This document shows positions 44,171-53,352 of a stretch of DNA of 64,000 nt, one piece after another (within the stretch, counting starts at the first letter, position 1; each line of letters starts with the position of its first letter). Origin of the DNA: Vreelandella boliviensis LC1. GTDB taxonomy: Bacteria > Pseudomonadota > Gammaproteobacteria > Pseudomonadales > Halomonadaceae. The stretch spans positions 198,752-262,751 of the forward strand of contig NZ_JH393259.1 in NCBI RefSeq assembly GCF_000236035.1. Direction: 5' to 3'. Under the pieces are notes generated by a model. The model saw only the letters and a list, made by a program, of their open reading frames with translations, had not been told where the DNA came from and made no database searches. The translations under genes were made by a program, and so were the position numbers.

Positions 44171-45442
44171 TTAGTTTGGCGCCGCGCAGCGAGGCAGCGT
44201 AACTTCCGTTAGCGTACCCCCTTCAGGGTGATTATACAGGCTTACGCCGCCACCAAAGCGATTGATGGTGGCATGCGTTAAAAACAAGCCGATGCCCATG
44301 CCCTTGCTTTTAGTCGAAATAAACGTCTCACCCAACTGGTCGGCAATCGACATGGCCACACCCGGGCCATGGTCACGAATATCGATCACCACGCTCTCAC
44401 TCTGCCAGTCTAAGCGTATGGCAATGTGTTCTGGGTTGGCGTCAGCGGCGTTATTCAGTAAATTGGTTAACGCTTGGTCGAGCGTGGCATCGACTGCCAG
44501 CCAAGGCCTGCCGCGTTTTTCCGCTACATCGAATTGATGGCTTACATCTGGACGAAGCACCAACCAGCGCTGCACAACTCCCGCCAGCCAGACTTCAGCG
44601 TCGAGCACTTCGGGTTCTGCCATGCGTCGCCGATCAGCATTAGAGACCAAATTTTGAAGACGTGATTTGCATACGTCTACCTGCTGGCGAAGTAAATTAA
44701 TGTCCTGACCAAGCGCGGAATCGGCGGGGGCGTCGGCCTGCATCTCTTTGAGGAGGACTGCCATTGTAGAGAGTGGTGTGCCCAGTTCGTGGGCAGTGCC
44801 CGCAGCTTGGGTAGCGACCGCCAACACCTGCTCATTCCGCAGGGCGGCTTCCCGAGTGGATGAGAGCGCTTGATCACGGCTACGCAGCGCGTGAGCCATT
44901 TTATAGATAAAAAACGTCACTAAACCCGCAGAGAGACCAAAGTTAAGCCACATGCCTAATATGTGCAGGCTCAAGGGGCTATCACTATTGATATGGCCCA
45001 ACTGAGGGATAGGGTAGTAAGAGAACATTAAAAAGGTGTAACCCGTCATGGAACAGGCGGCGATGATCCAGGCGTGGCGCCAGGGCAGGGTGGCGGCGGC
45101 AATGGTAACCGGGACCAAGTAGTAGGTGATAAAAGGGTTGGTAGATCCGCCCGAGAAGTAGAACAGCAGCGTTAAGCCGGTGATATCGGCGAGTAAATGC
45201 AGCAAGTACTCTAGATGTGTCACCGCGCGTGGCCGCCCTAGCCGCCACCAGGTGGCGATATTGAGTACGCCCATGGAAATGACCACGCTCACCACGGCAG
45301 TCACCGGTAAATCAAAGGCGAGCAGCTCAACACCGACAACAATGGCCAATAAAAAACCGGTCCAGGTGATACCGCGCACAATCGTCAGCCGTACTAGGTT
45401 GAGGTTGGGCGTAGAAAGCGGAAGAGGTAGGGCTGTTGTCAT
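44171..45442 (-). CDS. regB: RegB/PrrB/RoxS-type redox sensor histidine kinase
   Basis: A 423-aa membrane kinase with about six N-terminal hydrophobic segments (17-190). The quinone-sensing heptad GGSTNPF is at 98-104. The H-box is AGTAHELGTPLST (His218). C258 (VDVCKSRL) stands where the redox-active cysteine of Rhodobacter RegB lies. The ATPase domain has NAADANPEHI, IDIRDHGPG and SKGMGIGLFL. The ATG at 45442 falls 7 nt after the upstream membrane-protein stop; a longer reading to 45484 would overlap that gene. Confidence 0.9.
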   Translation of the reverse strand: MTTALPLPLSTPNLNLVRLTIVRGITWTGFLLAIVVGVELLAFDLPVTAVVSVVISMGVLNIATWWRLGRPRAVTHLEYLLHLLADITGLTLLFYFSGGSTNPFITYYLVPVTIAAATLPWRHAWIIAACSMTGYTFLMFSYYPIPQLGHINSDSPLSLHILGMWLNFGLSAGLVTFFIYKMAHALRSRDQALSSTREAALRNEQVLAVATQAAGTAHELGTPLSTMAVLLKEMQADAPADSALGQDINLLRQQVDVCKSRLQNLVSNADRRRMAEPEVLDAEVWLAGVVQRWLVLRPDVSHQFDVAEKRGRPWLAVDATLDQALTNLLNNAADANPEHIAIRLDWQSESVVIDIRDHGPGVAMSIADQLGETFISTKSKGMGIGLFLTHATINRFGGGVSLYNHPEGGTLTEVTLPRCAAPN

Positions 45443-45449
45443 GTTGGAC

Positions 45450-45866
45450 TTACTTCGCCTTGGATTTAATGCCATGAATGACAAATTTAATCAGCAGGGT
45501 CATGACGTAGGTTGTCCAACCTGCAGATGCCAATATATTGAATAGCAACATTTTAGGCGGTAACCAGGCGCTACCCAGTAAAGCTTCAAGCATGATGTGG
45601 AAAAACATAGCCAGCAGCAGCGGCAGCGCCAGAGTATGGATCCACATATCTGTGCGCCGCTTGCGGATATGGTAGCGGCGTAGCAAATAACGTAGTGGCC
45701 GATGAGCCCAGCAGAAAACCACTAGAGCGCCAATCACCAATAAGCTGGCGAGAGTGGGTTCCGTGCTGCCGATATGGACGGAGAGTGAAATCGACCAAGC
45801 GAGGCTTAGCCACATCAATCCTTCCAGGCTGGCAATAATATCCGCATAGCGCCGCACGTTCTGCAT
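45450..45866 (-). CDS. Small membrane protein upstream of regBA
   Basis: A 138-aa protein with four likely membrane segments (about 14-32, 40-52, 75-97 and 105-128) and basic connecting loops (RRYHIRKRR). It ends 7 nt before regB and is in the same direction, so it is probably co-transcribed with regBA. Family not recognised. In Rhodobacter a cytochrome-assembly protein (SenC/PrrC) accompanies this system; this protein does not have the SenC cysteine motif, so it is not that gene. A role in sensing is only a guess from position. Confidence 0.75.
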   Translation of the reverse strand: MQNVRRYADIIASLEGLMWLSLAWSISLSVHIGSTEPTLASLLVIGALVVFCWAHRPLRYLLRRYHIRKRRTDMWIHTLALPLLLAMFFHIMLEALLGSAWLPPKMLLFNILASAGWTTYVMTLLIKFVIHGIKSKAK

Positions 45867-46071
45867 AAACGACCAAATCCTTAGCGTAAAAAACTAACTG
45901 TTATAAACGACTGTGAAAAACTAACCTTAGGTATGGGTCTTAAAAACAGCGCCATGATACGACACTTGGACGGGGGTGTGGGCGCTTGAAGTGCGGATTT
46001 ATCCCGGCGCGCAATTGCGTATACTGTGTACACCGCATTTTATCCGACCTAACACCACTACAGGACTTGCC

Positions 46072-47109
46072 GTGGATACTGTGACACTGACCCGCCCCGA
46101 CGATTGGCACCTTCACTTGCGTGACGATGAGGCACTCAAAGCGGTAGTAGGTCATACCGCCGCGCAAATGGGGCGGGCGATCATTATGCCCAATCTCACC
46201 CCGCCAGTTACAACCACGGCCCAGGCGCATGAATACCGTCAGGATATTCTCGCTGCCTTGCCAGCGGGCAGTTCCTTCGAGCCCTTAATGGTGCTCTATC
46301 TCACCGATACAACGCCGCCTGAAGAGATCGAGCGCGCGGTGCAAAGTGGCATTGTTAAAGCAGTGAAGCTTTACCCTGCGGGTGCCACGACTAACTCCGA
46401 CTCAGGGGTTACCGATTTAGCCCATTGTGACGCAACTATCGAGATGATGGCGAAGGTCGGCATGCCACTTTTGGTGCATGGTGAAGTTACCGATGCAGAG
46501 ATCGATATTTTTGATCGCGAAGCGGTATTCATTGAAACAGTAATGAAGCCACTGATGGAACGCCATCCATCGCTGAAAGTGGTGTGTGAGCATATTACCA
46601 CCCAGCAGGCAGCTGAGTTTGTTGCCCAGGCGCCGGATAACGTGGCCGCTACCATTACCGCCCATCATCTGCTGTTTAACCGCAATAAGATGCTGGTGGG
46701 TGGCATTCGCCCTCACTACTACTGCCTGCCCATCCTTAAGCGTGAGCAGCACCGCCAAGCGTTGCTAAAAGCAGCCACCAGCGGTAGCCATAAGTTCTTT
46801 TTGGGCACCGATAGTGCGCCCCACTCCCAGGGCGCTAAAGAGTCGAGCTGCGGCTGTGCCGGTGCCTATACCGCTCCTGCGGCTATTGAGCTTTACGCAA
46901 CCGCCTTCGACGAAATGGATGCCCTGGACAAGTTGGAGGCCTTCGCCAGCCTTAATGGGCCGCGTTTTTATGGGCTATCGCCAAACCCAGACACCATTAC
47001 GCTAGAGCGACGCGAGTGGACGCTGCCGGAAAGCTACGCATACGCCCAGGGGGAGAAAATTATTCCGCTGCTGGCGGGGGAGTCGCTTAGCTGGGCGATT
47101 AAGTCTTAA
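46072..47109 (+). CDS. pyrC: Dihydroorotase (type II, PyrC)
   Basis: A 345-aa dihydroorotase. Zinc ligands are seen in DDWHLHLRD, the carboxylated lysine region [23 protein letters not shown] and FLGTDSAPH. It closes N-carbamoylaspartate to dihydroorotate in pyrimidine synthesis. The GTG at 46072 gives the family length (E. coli 348) and has AGGA just upstream; the in-frame ATG at 45976 would add 32 residues with no similarity. The hairpin at 47115-47141 follows. Confidence 0.94.
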   Translation: MDTVTLTRPDDWHLHLRDDEALKAVVGHTAAQMGRAIIMPNLTPPVTTTAQAHEYRQDILAALPAGSSFEPLMVLYLTDTTPPEEIERAVQSGIVKAVKLYPAGATTNSDSGVTDLAHCDATIEMMAKVGMPLLVHGEVTDAEIDIFDREAVFIETVMKPLMERHPSLKVVCEHITTQQAAEFVAQAPDNVAATITAHHLLFNRNKMLVGGIRPHYYCLPILKREQHRQALLKAATSGSHKFFLGTDSAPHSQGAKESSCGCAGAYTAPAAIELYATAFDEMDALDKLEAFASLNGPRFYGLSPNPDTITLERREWTLPESYAYAQGEKIIPLLAGESLSWAIKS

Positions 47110-47114
47110 CAAGC

Positions 47115-47141
47115 GCCGTCGACGGTTTAACGGTCGACGGC
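47115..47141. terminator. 9-bp hairpin between convergent pyrC and mtnN
   Basis: GCCGTCGAC (47115-47123) pairs perfectly with GTCGACGGC (47133-47141) around a 9-nt loop, 6 bp after the pyrC stop. No T-run on either side; strong GC stem between two convergent genes. Confidence 0.6.
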
Positions 47142-47163
47142 ATTGAGCACTTAGCAAACCCTG

Positions 47164-47871
47164 TTAGGCGTTACCAAGCTGCTTCAGCATTTGATCAACC
47201 ATACGTGATGAGTGGTCGGCAGCCACTTCCAGAAACTCATCGAAGGAGAGGTGGTTGTCGCCACTGCCGGGAATATCAGAGAGCGCACGTATAACCACGA
47301 AAGGGCACTGGTAGAGGTGGCACGTTTGGGCAATGGCGGCACCCTCCATCTCTACCGCAAGCATGCTGGGGAACTGGGCGCGGGTGGCATCTACTCGGGC
47401 AGGATCGGCCATAAAGGCATCTCCGGTGGCGATCAAGCCTTCGCGCACCTGGACTTCACCTAAAGAGGTGATGGCGTTACGCGCTACTTCTCGTAGCGCT
47501 GTGTCGGCTAAGTAGGCGGCGGGCATTCCCGGCACTTGGCCTATCTCATAGCCAAACACTACGGCGTCAACGTCGTGATGGCGTACTTCGTCTGAAATGA
47601 TCACATCGCCAATTTCTAGATCGGTGGCAAAGCCACCGGCGGAACCGGTGTTGATTATGGCATCCGGCTGATGGCGCTCTAATAAAATAGCTGTGCCCAC
47701 CGCGGCGTTGACTTTACCTATCCCTGATTGCAGCACAATGACCTCAAGGCCGTAACGCGTGCCGGTATGGAATACAAACCCGGCGTGCTCATAGCGCTGG
47801 GAGTTGTCCAACTGGCCCACCAACGTGCTCACTTCCTGCGCCATTGCGCCAATAATACCAATACGCTTCAC
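47164..47871 (-). CDS. mtnN: 5'-methylthioadenosine/S-adenosylhomocysteine nucleosidase
   Basis: A 235-aa MtnN (Pfs). Marks are IGIIGAMAQEVSTL, NTGSAGGFATDLEIGD, and the catalytic region AVEMEGAAIAQTC followed by IRALSDIPG. It hydrolyses methylthioadenosine and S-adenosylhomocysteine, and also 5'-deoxyadenosine made by the radical SAM enzymes that are numerous in this window. The start is GTG at 47871, with AGGAG 9 nt before it; the ATG just upstream is out of frame. Confidence 0.95.
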   Translation of the reverse strand: MKRIGIIGAMAQEVSTLVGQLDNSQRYEHAGFVFHTGTRYGLEVIVLQSGIGKVNAAVGTAILLERHQPDAIINTGSAGGFATDLEIGDVIISDEVRHHDVDAVVFGYEIGQVPGMPAAYLADTALREVARNAITSLGEVQVREGLIATGDAFMADPARVDATRAQFPSMLAVEMEGAAIAQTCHLYQCPFVVIRALSDIPGSGDNHLSFDEFLEVAADHSSRMVDQMLKQLGNA

Positions 47872-47908
47872 TGCGCCATGCTCCTAAATAAAAAGGGTGA
47901 TGATTAAC

Positions 47909-48778
47909 TCAGGCGTGATCGAGTGCTAAGTCGTGTTGCTCAGCGGCTTCCAATGTATTTTCCAGCAGTGTTGCGACGGTCATTGGCCCAACGCCACCGG
48001 GTACGGGGGTAATAAAGCTAGCGCGTTCGGCAGCGGCAGCAAAATCAAGATCGCCTTTTAACGTGCCATCCTCCTGGCGATTGATACCCACGTCGATCAC
48101 GATAGCGCCCGGCTTAATCCATTCTCCTTTGACGATACCCGGCTTGCCGACAGCCACTATTAAAATATCGGCACGGCTAACGTGATCTTCAAGATTTTGG
48201 GTAAAACGGTGACATACGGTGGTGGTGCAGCCCGCAAGCATCAGCTCGAGCGCCATTGGGCGGCCTACTATATTAGAGGCGCCCACCACGGTGGCATCTA
48301 AGCCGCGCAGTGCAATGTCGCTCTGCGCCAGTAGGGTCATGATGCCTTTTGGCGTGCAGGGGCGCAGGGAGGGCATACGCTGCGCTAAGCGGCCAATGTT
48401 GTAGGGGTGGAAGCCATCGACATCCTTGTCCGGACGAATACGCTCTAAAATAGGCTCGGCATCCAAATGATTAGGCAGCGGCAATTGAACCAAGATGCCA
48501 TCAACGGCAGGGTCGCTATTGAGCTGGTCAACTAGCGCTTCCAGCTCATGCTGCGAGGTAGTGGCGGGCAGGGCGTGCTGAAAGGAGAGAATACCCGCCT
48601 GTTCGCAGGCGCGGTGCTTATTACTGACATACACTTGAGAGGCGGGATCGTTCCCGACCACAACCACGGCTAGTCCCGGTGCCCGCCCGCCTGCTTGACG
48701 GCGTGCGGCGATCTTTTCAGCAACCTGTTGGCGGACAGTAGCAGCGATGGCTTTGCCATCGATTAGTTGGGCGGTCAT
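47909..48778 (-). CDS. folD: Methylenetetrahydrofolate dehydrogenase/cyclohydrolase
   Basis: A 289-aa bifunctional FolD. Motifs are [13 protein letters not shown] (catalytic lysine), [10 protein letters not shown], the cofactor-binding [17 protein letters not shown], and [21 protein letters not shown] at the end. It interconverts methylene- and formyl-tetrahydrofolate in the cytoplasm, downstream of GcvT in one-carbon flow. It lies 37 nt before mtnN on the same strand; the intervening ribosome site suggests one transcript. Confidence 0.96.
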   Translation of the reverse strand: MTAQLIDGKAIAATVRQQVAEKIAARRQAGGRAPGLAVVVVGNDPASQVYVSNKHRACEQAGILSFQHALPATTSQHELEALVDQLNSDPAVDGILVQLPLPNHLDAEPILERIRPDKDVDGFHPYNIGRLAQRMPSLRPCTPKGIMTLLAQSDIALRGLDATVVGASNIVGRPMALELMLAGCTTTVCHRFTQNLEDHVSRADILIVAVGKPGIVKGEWIKPGAIVIDVGINRQEDGTLKGDLDFAAAAERASFITPVPGGVGPMTVATLLENTLEAAEQHDLALDHA

Positions 48779-48947
48779 GTAATGGAATCCCTGTGGATGT
48801 TAAAAATGGCCTAGGCGCTAAAGAGCTCACGCAACAGCGCTTTAGAGATGGTAATTTTCGCACGCTGGAGCATCCAGGCAAAGCGTCTTCATTAACAATC
48901 ACTTTAATGGTTGACTTTAAAATTAAAAATAGTAATATATGCCTCGC

Positions 48948-48976
48948 TTGAGACGGGCAGCACGGTAGCGTCTAAA
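48948..48976 (+). promoter_or_regulatory. Probable sigma-70 promoter of the tRNA cluster
   Basis: TTGAGA, a 17-bp spacer, and TCTAAA, then 11 bp to the first tRNA base. A GC-rich GCGTC/CGGG discriminator-type area follows. Fits a stable-RNA promoter for tRNA-Pro and possibly the whole cluster. Confidence 0.55.
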
Positions 48977-48987
48977 GTGATTAAAGT

Positions 48988-49064
48988 CGGGATGTAGCGC
49001 AGCCTGGTAGCGCGCCTGCTTTGGGAGCAGGATGTCGGGGGTTCGAATCCCTCCATCCCGACCA
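48988..49064 (+). tRNA. tRNA-Pro (TGG)
   Basis: A full cloverleaf of 77 nt: acceptor arms CGGGATG and CATCCCG, anticodon stem CTGCT with loop reading TGG, T-arm GGGGGTTCGAATCCC, and an encoded CCA at 49062-49064. First in a four-tRNA cluster. Confidence 0.95.
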
Positions 49065-49156
49065 TTCACTTAGCAAGAAAGGTAGTAGTTTGCTTTTCCA
49101 AGCTGCAGTTGTGGTCTAGTGCTCATCAGTATTCATTTCTCATGAATGCTAAATGT

Positions 49157-49233
49157 GCGCCCATAGCTCAACCGGATAGAGCAACGGCCTTCTAAGCCGT
49201 AGGTTGCGGGTTCGATTCCTGCTGGGCGTGCCA
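49157..49233 (+). tRNA. tRNA-Arg (TCT)
   Basis: Acceptor arms GCGCCCA and TGGGCGT, anticodon arm ACGGC-CTTCTAA-GCCGT giving TCT, T-arm with GGTTCGATTCC, and an encoded CCA. It reads AGA/AGG codons. Confidence 0.94.
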
Positions 49234-49317
49234 CCTAATTCAGTGGTATCAACCTGTCAGAATCATATCTTCAAGCACATATCTTCAAGCAAATGGTTTC
49301 TACGTAAGATTGTCTAT

Positions 49318-49393
49318 GGTGGGTGTAGCTCAGGGGTAGAGCCCCGGATTGTGACTCCGGTGGTCGTGGGTTCAAATCCCATCATCCACCCCA
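49318..49393 (+). tRNA. tRNA-His (GTG), first copy
   Basis: Has the extra 5' G (49318) of tRNA-His pairing with the base at 73, acceptor arms GTGGGTG and CATCCAC, anticodon arm CCGGA-TTGTGAC-TCCGG giving GTG, and encoded CCA. Differs from the second copy at one D-loop base and one T-loop base. Confidence 0.95.
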
Positions 49394-49444
49394 GTGACAA
49401 TGTTTGCGTAAGTGACAATAGCTGCGTTTCCAGTTTTAGGTTGT

Positions 49445-49520
49445 GGTGGGTGTAGCTCAGTGGTAGAGCCCCGGATTGTGACTCCGGTGGTCGTGGGTTC
49501 AAGTCCCATCATCCACCCCA
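49445..49520 (+). tRNA. tRNA-His (GTG), second copy
   Basis: Same structure as the copy at 49318, with T for G in the D-loop and G for A in the T-loop. Separated from it by 51 bp. Encoded CCA present. Looks like a tandem duplication. Confidence 0.95.
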
Positions 49521-49535
49521 TTACCCCAGCATATT

Positions 49536-49555
49536 TTCCCTTCCCTTCCCTTCCC
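49536..49555. repeat. Four TTCCC pentamer repeats
   Basis: Four perfect copies of TTCCC directly after the tRNA cluster, followed by a partial TTCTG. A simple pyrimidine-strand tract between the tRNAs and the Amt fusion gene; no coding role. Confidence 0.85.
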
Positions 49556-49659
49556 TTCTGTTCTTTATCTAATTTGTATAGCTACTAAATTCTTTTTTGA
49601 AATTATGCCCTTAGCAGGGATCTTTTGCGTTTCTGGCTTTTAGGCTCCCCATGCTCTAT

Positions 49660-52600
49660 CTAACGCGGCATCACCTTAATGCGGTGGCCCGCCATATGGG
49701 TGAGCGGTTCAGGCCTGCCAAGTAAATTCCCCTGAGCGTAGTCAATACCCATGTGGTAAAGCGTGTCCAACGTTGCTTGCGTTTCCACAAATTCAGCAAT
49801 GGTCTCAATCCCTAGCGCTTTGCCAACGGCATGAATCGCCTCAACCATAGCCCGGTCAATCGGGTCCATATCCACATTGCGGATAAAGTTGCCGTCTATT
49901 TTTAAATAATCGACGGGCAACTGCTTCAGATAACTAAAAGAGGATAGGCCGGTGCCAAAGTCATCCAGTGCAAAGCGGCAGCCGTAATCTTTCAGGGTAA
50001 CAATTAATTCACTCACGTGTGAGAGTTGGGCAATGGCGGTGCTCTCGGTGATTTCAAAGCACAGCGTGCCGTGGGGCAGGCCAGCCATGGCGACTTGAGT
50101 AATAAGATCGTGACAAAAATCAGCATCGGAAAGCGACGCTCCCGAAAGATTGATCCCCCACAAGCTATGAGACGGCAATGTCGCGTGGCGGTTTTGATCC
50201 CCTAGCCAGGCTAGGGTGTTACGAATTACCCAGCGGTCAATGCGTTCCATAAAGTGATAACGCTCGGCGGCGGGTAGAAAACTACCTGGCGTGATGACCT
50301 GGCCATGCTCTTCAAGTCGGAGCAGAATTTCGCGGTAGCCAGGGCCAGCGGCACAAACGGCTGTAATTGGTTGGGCGAAAAGACGGAAGGTGTCGTTATC
50401 TAAACCATATTGCAAGCGTTGAACCCACTGCAACTCGCCGTGTTTCTCCAGTAATGAATGATCGTCAGGCTGATAGTGGTGAATGCGATTGCGGCCTGCC
50501 TCTTTCGCGGCGTAGCACGCCGCGTCGGAGGCGTGGAGAGCCTGGCTCAGTTGCATGGGATGAGCGGCATTGAGTTCAACCAAGCCAATGCTCACGCCGA
50601 TGCCAAAGTTATGCCCCTGCCAAACAAAACGGTACTGTTCGATATCGCAGCGCAACGCTTCGGCAATCGTCAATGCACGCTCTATACCGCAATCAGGTAG
50701 CAACAAAGCGAACTCATCGCCACCCAGGCGGGCGGCGATATCGCTGCTGCGCACATGGTCTTTCAATTTTAACGCTAATTGGCGCAGTAGTTCGTCTCCC
50801 GCAAGATGGCCGCAAGTGTCATTGACGATTTTGAACTGATCAAGATCCAGGTAGCACAGCACGTGGTGGCCATCGTCTCGATTGAGTAGCGCACTGAGCG
50901 CGGATTCGAAGGCGCGGCGGTTGAGCAGGTCAGTTAGGTTGTCGTGGCTGACCTGATAGTTGAGCTGTTCGGTAAGCTGGCGAGTGAGGCTGACATCCTG
51001 AAAAACGACCACTGCTCCTAAGGTAATGCCGCTGCGCGACCGTATTGGTGAAGCGCTGTGTTGGATGGGAGTGTGCGTGTGATCTCGATTAGCCAGCAGG
51101 CAGTGCTCGGTGGAGTGTACTGGGGTTAGCTGGGTGAGCACTTGACGGGCTGGGTTGCTAAGCGGTTCCCCGCTGGCTTCCTCAAGTAATTGATACACCG
51201 CGTAGATGGGCTTATTAATGGCCTCTTCGAGTGTCCATCCGGTCAGGCGCTTAGCTTCCGCATTGATAAACGTCACGTTACCACTGGCGTCACAGGTAAT
51301 AACGCCATCACCGATGGATGCCAGTGTGGTGCGGGCAAGGTCGCGTTCACGGTTCAGCTGCTCCTGGAGCTGTTTGCGTTCGGTAATGTCACGCACCATA
51401 CCCGAGCGCTCTGACACGGAGCCTGTGGCCCCCTCGCTGACTTGTATTTCCAGGTAGCGCACCTGCATATCTGCGCAACGGCGTTTAATTTCGTGGCGCG
51501 CCCCAGGAGTAAGGGTATGCCCCGGCAATAGCTGTGAAACAGGTTGCCCAATAAACTGTAAGGCTTCTACTTCGAAGAGTTGCTCTGCCCCGGGGTTAAG
51601 GCTTGTCAGGGTACCGTCTGCCTGCCAGGTAATCACCCCATCGCGCAGGTTGCGAAGCATCACGCGGGTATGCCCAACAGCGCGTTCAAGAGCGGTAGTT
51701 ACGCGATTATAGCTTGCTGCTATTTCACCTACTTCGGTAAACGGATCGGCGTCAATTCGCTGGCGCATATCGCCTTGTTGTTCGTGCTGGCGCATATGCT
51801 CAAGCAGTTGGTTCAGCTCATTATTGGCGCCATGCTCGGCGAGGTTGAGGCCGATCTTTTCTGCTTGAGGGGAGACACGAATGGGTAGGAAACGCCGGGT
51901 GATGCGGAACAGCAGCCAGGCGCTGCCAAAGCTCCAAATGCCGCACACCACTACGCCCATCAACTGGACACCAAACTGAGCGGATCTAGACAGGCCGCTA
52001 TCCAACAGCGTTAAGTCTGCGACCCAGGGTAGTGCTAGCGTCCCCCATATGCCCGCGACGAGGTGCGAGGGTATGGCACTGACTGCATCATCAATATGCT
52101 TACTTAGCAGCCATTCGCTGGTCAGCACCATCAGTACGCCGCTAACCGCACCCAGTCCAAAGGCTGCCGATAAAGAGATCACATGAGCGCTGGCGGTTAC
52201 GGCGACCAAGCCCGCAATGGCGCCATTAATTGCGTACATCACGTCGGCGTAGCGCCGCGTACGCAGCCCCATCAGCATGCCCGAAAGGATCCCGCCGACG
52301 GCGCCCAAAACAGTATTGGCTATTATGCCGGGTATTTGTGCGGTAACGGCCAGGGTGCTGCCGCCGTTAAAGCCAAACCAGCCTAGGATCATAAACAGCG
52401 CGCCTAGCATAGCGAGGGGGAGGTTGCCCGAAGGGAAGGCGGTAGGTGGTTTGCCATGATTGAAGCGCCCGCTGCGTGGGCCGATACAGAGTACCGCTGC
52501 CAGCGCTACCCAGCCGCCCACACTATGCACGACCGTTGAGCCGGCAAAATCGACAAACCCAAGCGACCCTAGCCAGCCTTCCGAGCCACCCAAAAGCCCA

Positions 52601-53040
52601 CCCCATGTCCAGTGGCCAAATACCGGGTAGATAAGCAAGGCTATCCAGAGGGCCGTCCAGGTATAGGCTAAAAAGGGCATACGTTCTGCCACCGCCCCCG
52701 ACACAATGGTAGCGGCGGTGGCGCAAAACATTGCCTGGAAAATAAAAATGGTAATCACCCAGCTACTGGAAGCTTCTAACTGCCAACCAAACAGCGTCGT
52801 GCCGATTAAGCCGTGGTGAGAGTCGCCAAACATGATGCCAAAACCGACTAACCAAAAAACACTGACGGCAATGGCAAAGTCCGCTACGTTTTTCATAGCG
52901 ACGTTGATAGCGTTCTTGGTGCGCGTAGTGCCAGCTTCCAGGCAGAGAAAGCCAGCTTGCATCACAAATACCAAGACAGCGGCCCACAGTACCCAGAGTG
53001 TGTCGAGCAGCGAGCTATGCAAATCTAGCGTGGCAGGCAT
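49660..53040 (-). CDS. Ammonium transporter fused to PAS-PAS-GGDEF-EAL (c-di-GMP sensor)
   Basis: A 1126-aa fusion. Residues 1-385 are a complete Amt domain with 11 hydrophobic segments; the paired pore histidines are H172 (STVVHSVGGW) and H326 (IPSHLVAGIWG), so ammonium binding should be intact. A HAMP-like linker (about 385-455) leads to two PAS domains (about 458-560 and 568-690), then a diguanylate cyclase with GGDEF at 773-777 and an inhibitory RSSD site five residues before it, then an EAL domain to the end. The EAL motif reads EIL (E904) and later metal residues DDFGTG and KIDGNF remain, so phosphodiesterase activity may persist. Probably senses external ammonium and sets c-di-GMP. The ATG at 53040 has GAGGAA. 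No glnK is adjacent. Confidence 0.93.
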   Translation of the reverse strand: MPATLDLHSSLLDTLWVLWAAVLVFVMQAGFLCLEAGTTRTKNAINVAMKNVADFAIAVSVFWLVGFGIMFGDSHHGLIGTTLFGWQLEASSSWVITIFIFQAMFCATAATIVSGAVAERMPFLAYTWTALWIALLIYPVFGHWTWGGLLGGSEGWLGSLGFVDFAGSTVVHSVGGWVALAAVLCIGPRSGRFNHGKPPTAFPSGNLPLAMLGALFMILGWFGFNGGSTLAVTAQIPGIIANTVLGAVGGILSGMLMGLRTRRYADVMYAINGAIAGLVAVTASAHVISLSAAFGLGAVSGVLMVLTSEWLLSKHIDDAVSAIPSHLVAGIWGTLALPWVADLTLLDSGLSRSAQFGVQLMGVVVCGIWSFGSAWLLFRITRRFLPIRVSPQAEKIGLNLAEHGANNELNQLLEHMRQHEQQGDMRQRIDADPFTEVGEIAASYNRVTTALERAVGHTRVMLRNLRDGVITWQADGTLTSLNPGAEQLFEVEALQFIGQPVSQLLPGHTLTPGARHEIKRRCADMQVRYLEIQVSEGATGSVSERSGMVRDITERKQLQEQLNRERDLARTTLASIGDGVITCDASGNVTFINAEAKRLTGWTLEEAINKPIYAVYQLLEEASGEPLSNPARQVLTQLTPVHSTEHCLLANRDHTHTPIQHSASPIRSRSGITLGAVVVFQDVSLTRQLTEQLNYQVSHDNLTDLLNRRAFESALSALLNRDDGHHVLCYLDLDQFKIVNDTCGHLAGDELLRQLALKLKDHVRSSDIAARLGGDEFALLLPDCGIERALTIAEALRCDIEQYRFVWQGHNFGIGVSIGLVELNAAHPMQLSQALHASDAACYAAKEAGRNRIHHYQPDDHSLLEKHGELQWVQRLQYGLDNDTFRLFAQPITAVCAAGPGYREILLRLEEHGQVITPGSFLPAAERYHFMERIDRWVIRNTLAWLGDQNRHATLPSHSLWGINLSGASLSDADFCHDLITQVAMAGLPHGTLCFEITESTAIAQLSHVSELIVTLKDYGCRFALDDFGTGLSSFSYLKQLPVDYLKIDGNFIRNVDMDPIDRAMVEAIHAVGKALGIETIAEFVETQATLDTLYHMGIDYAQGNLLGRPEPLTHMAGHRIKVMPR

Positions 53041-53352
53041 GGTGTGTTCCTCAGCAGCTTTTGGTGCAAGTGCGCTTCTTTTTGGTGCTTTGTTTGTTTT
53101 GCGCAGAAGGAGGAGAGACCGTTGCATCGGGGCTAATCGAATGCCATTAAGGTTTCCTAATAGAAACTAAGCAATTGTTATGCCGCTAATAGTGGAGTCA
53201 TCCTTTTTAACGCTCATAGCAGCATTAATTGCTGATTATTTTAATTAAAAGAGTGTTTTTCTCTATATAAATGCGTATGAATTGGTGATATTTTTCAAAT
53301 AGTTATCGTTCTTCAATAGTGGTTATTAATCGGCGAAAGGGAGTGCATCAAA
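53041..53352. other. Divergent gap between the Amt fusion and a DadA-like gene
   Basis: These 312 bp hold no gene I can support. The half near the Amt gene has a candidate sigma-54 promoter; the half near the oxidoreductase is AT-rich (around 53210-53335) and probably carries its promoter and the GGGAG ribosome site. Confidence 0.6.
53131..53146 (-). promoter_or_regulatory. Candidate sigma-54 promoter of the Amt fusion
   Basis: On the minus strand TGGCATTCGATTAGCC has the GG and GC doublets at exact -24/-12 spacing. It differs from TGGCAC-N5-TTGCW at the TT of the -12 part. It lies 91-106 bp before the start. Amt genes are often sigma-54/NtrC controlled; no clean NtrC site was found. Confidence 0.35.

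Noticed and set aside
45976-46071. Longer N-terminus for pyrC from ATG at 45976
   Set aside because: The added 32 residues are not part of the dihydroorotase family, and the GTG at 46072 has a ribosome site and gives the right length.
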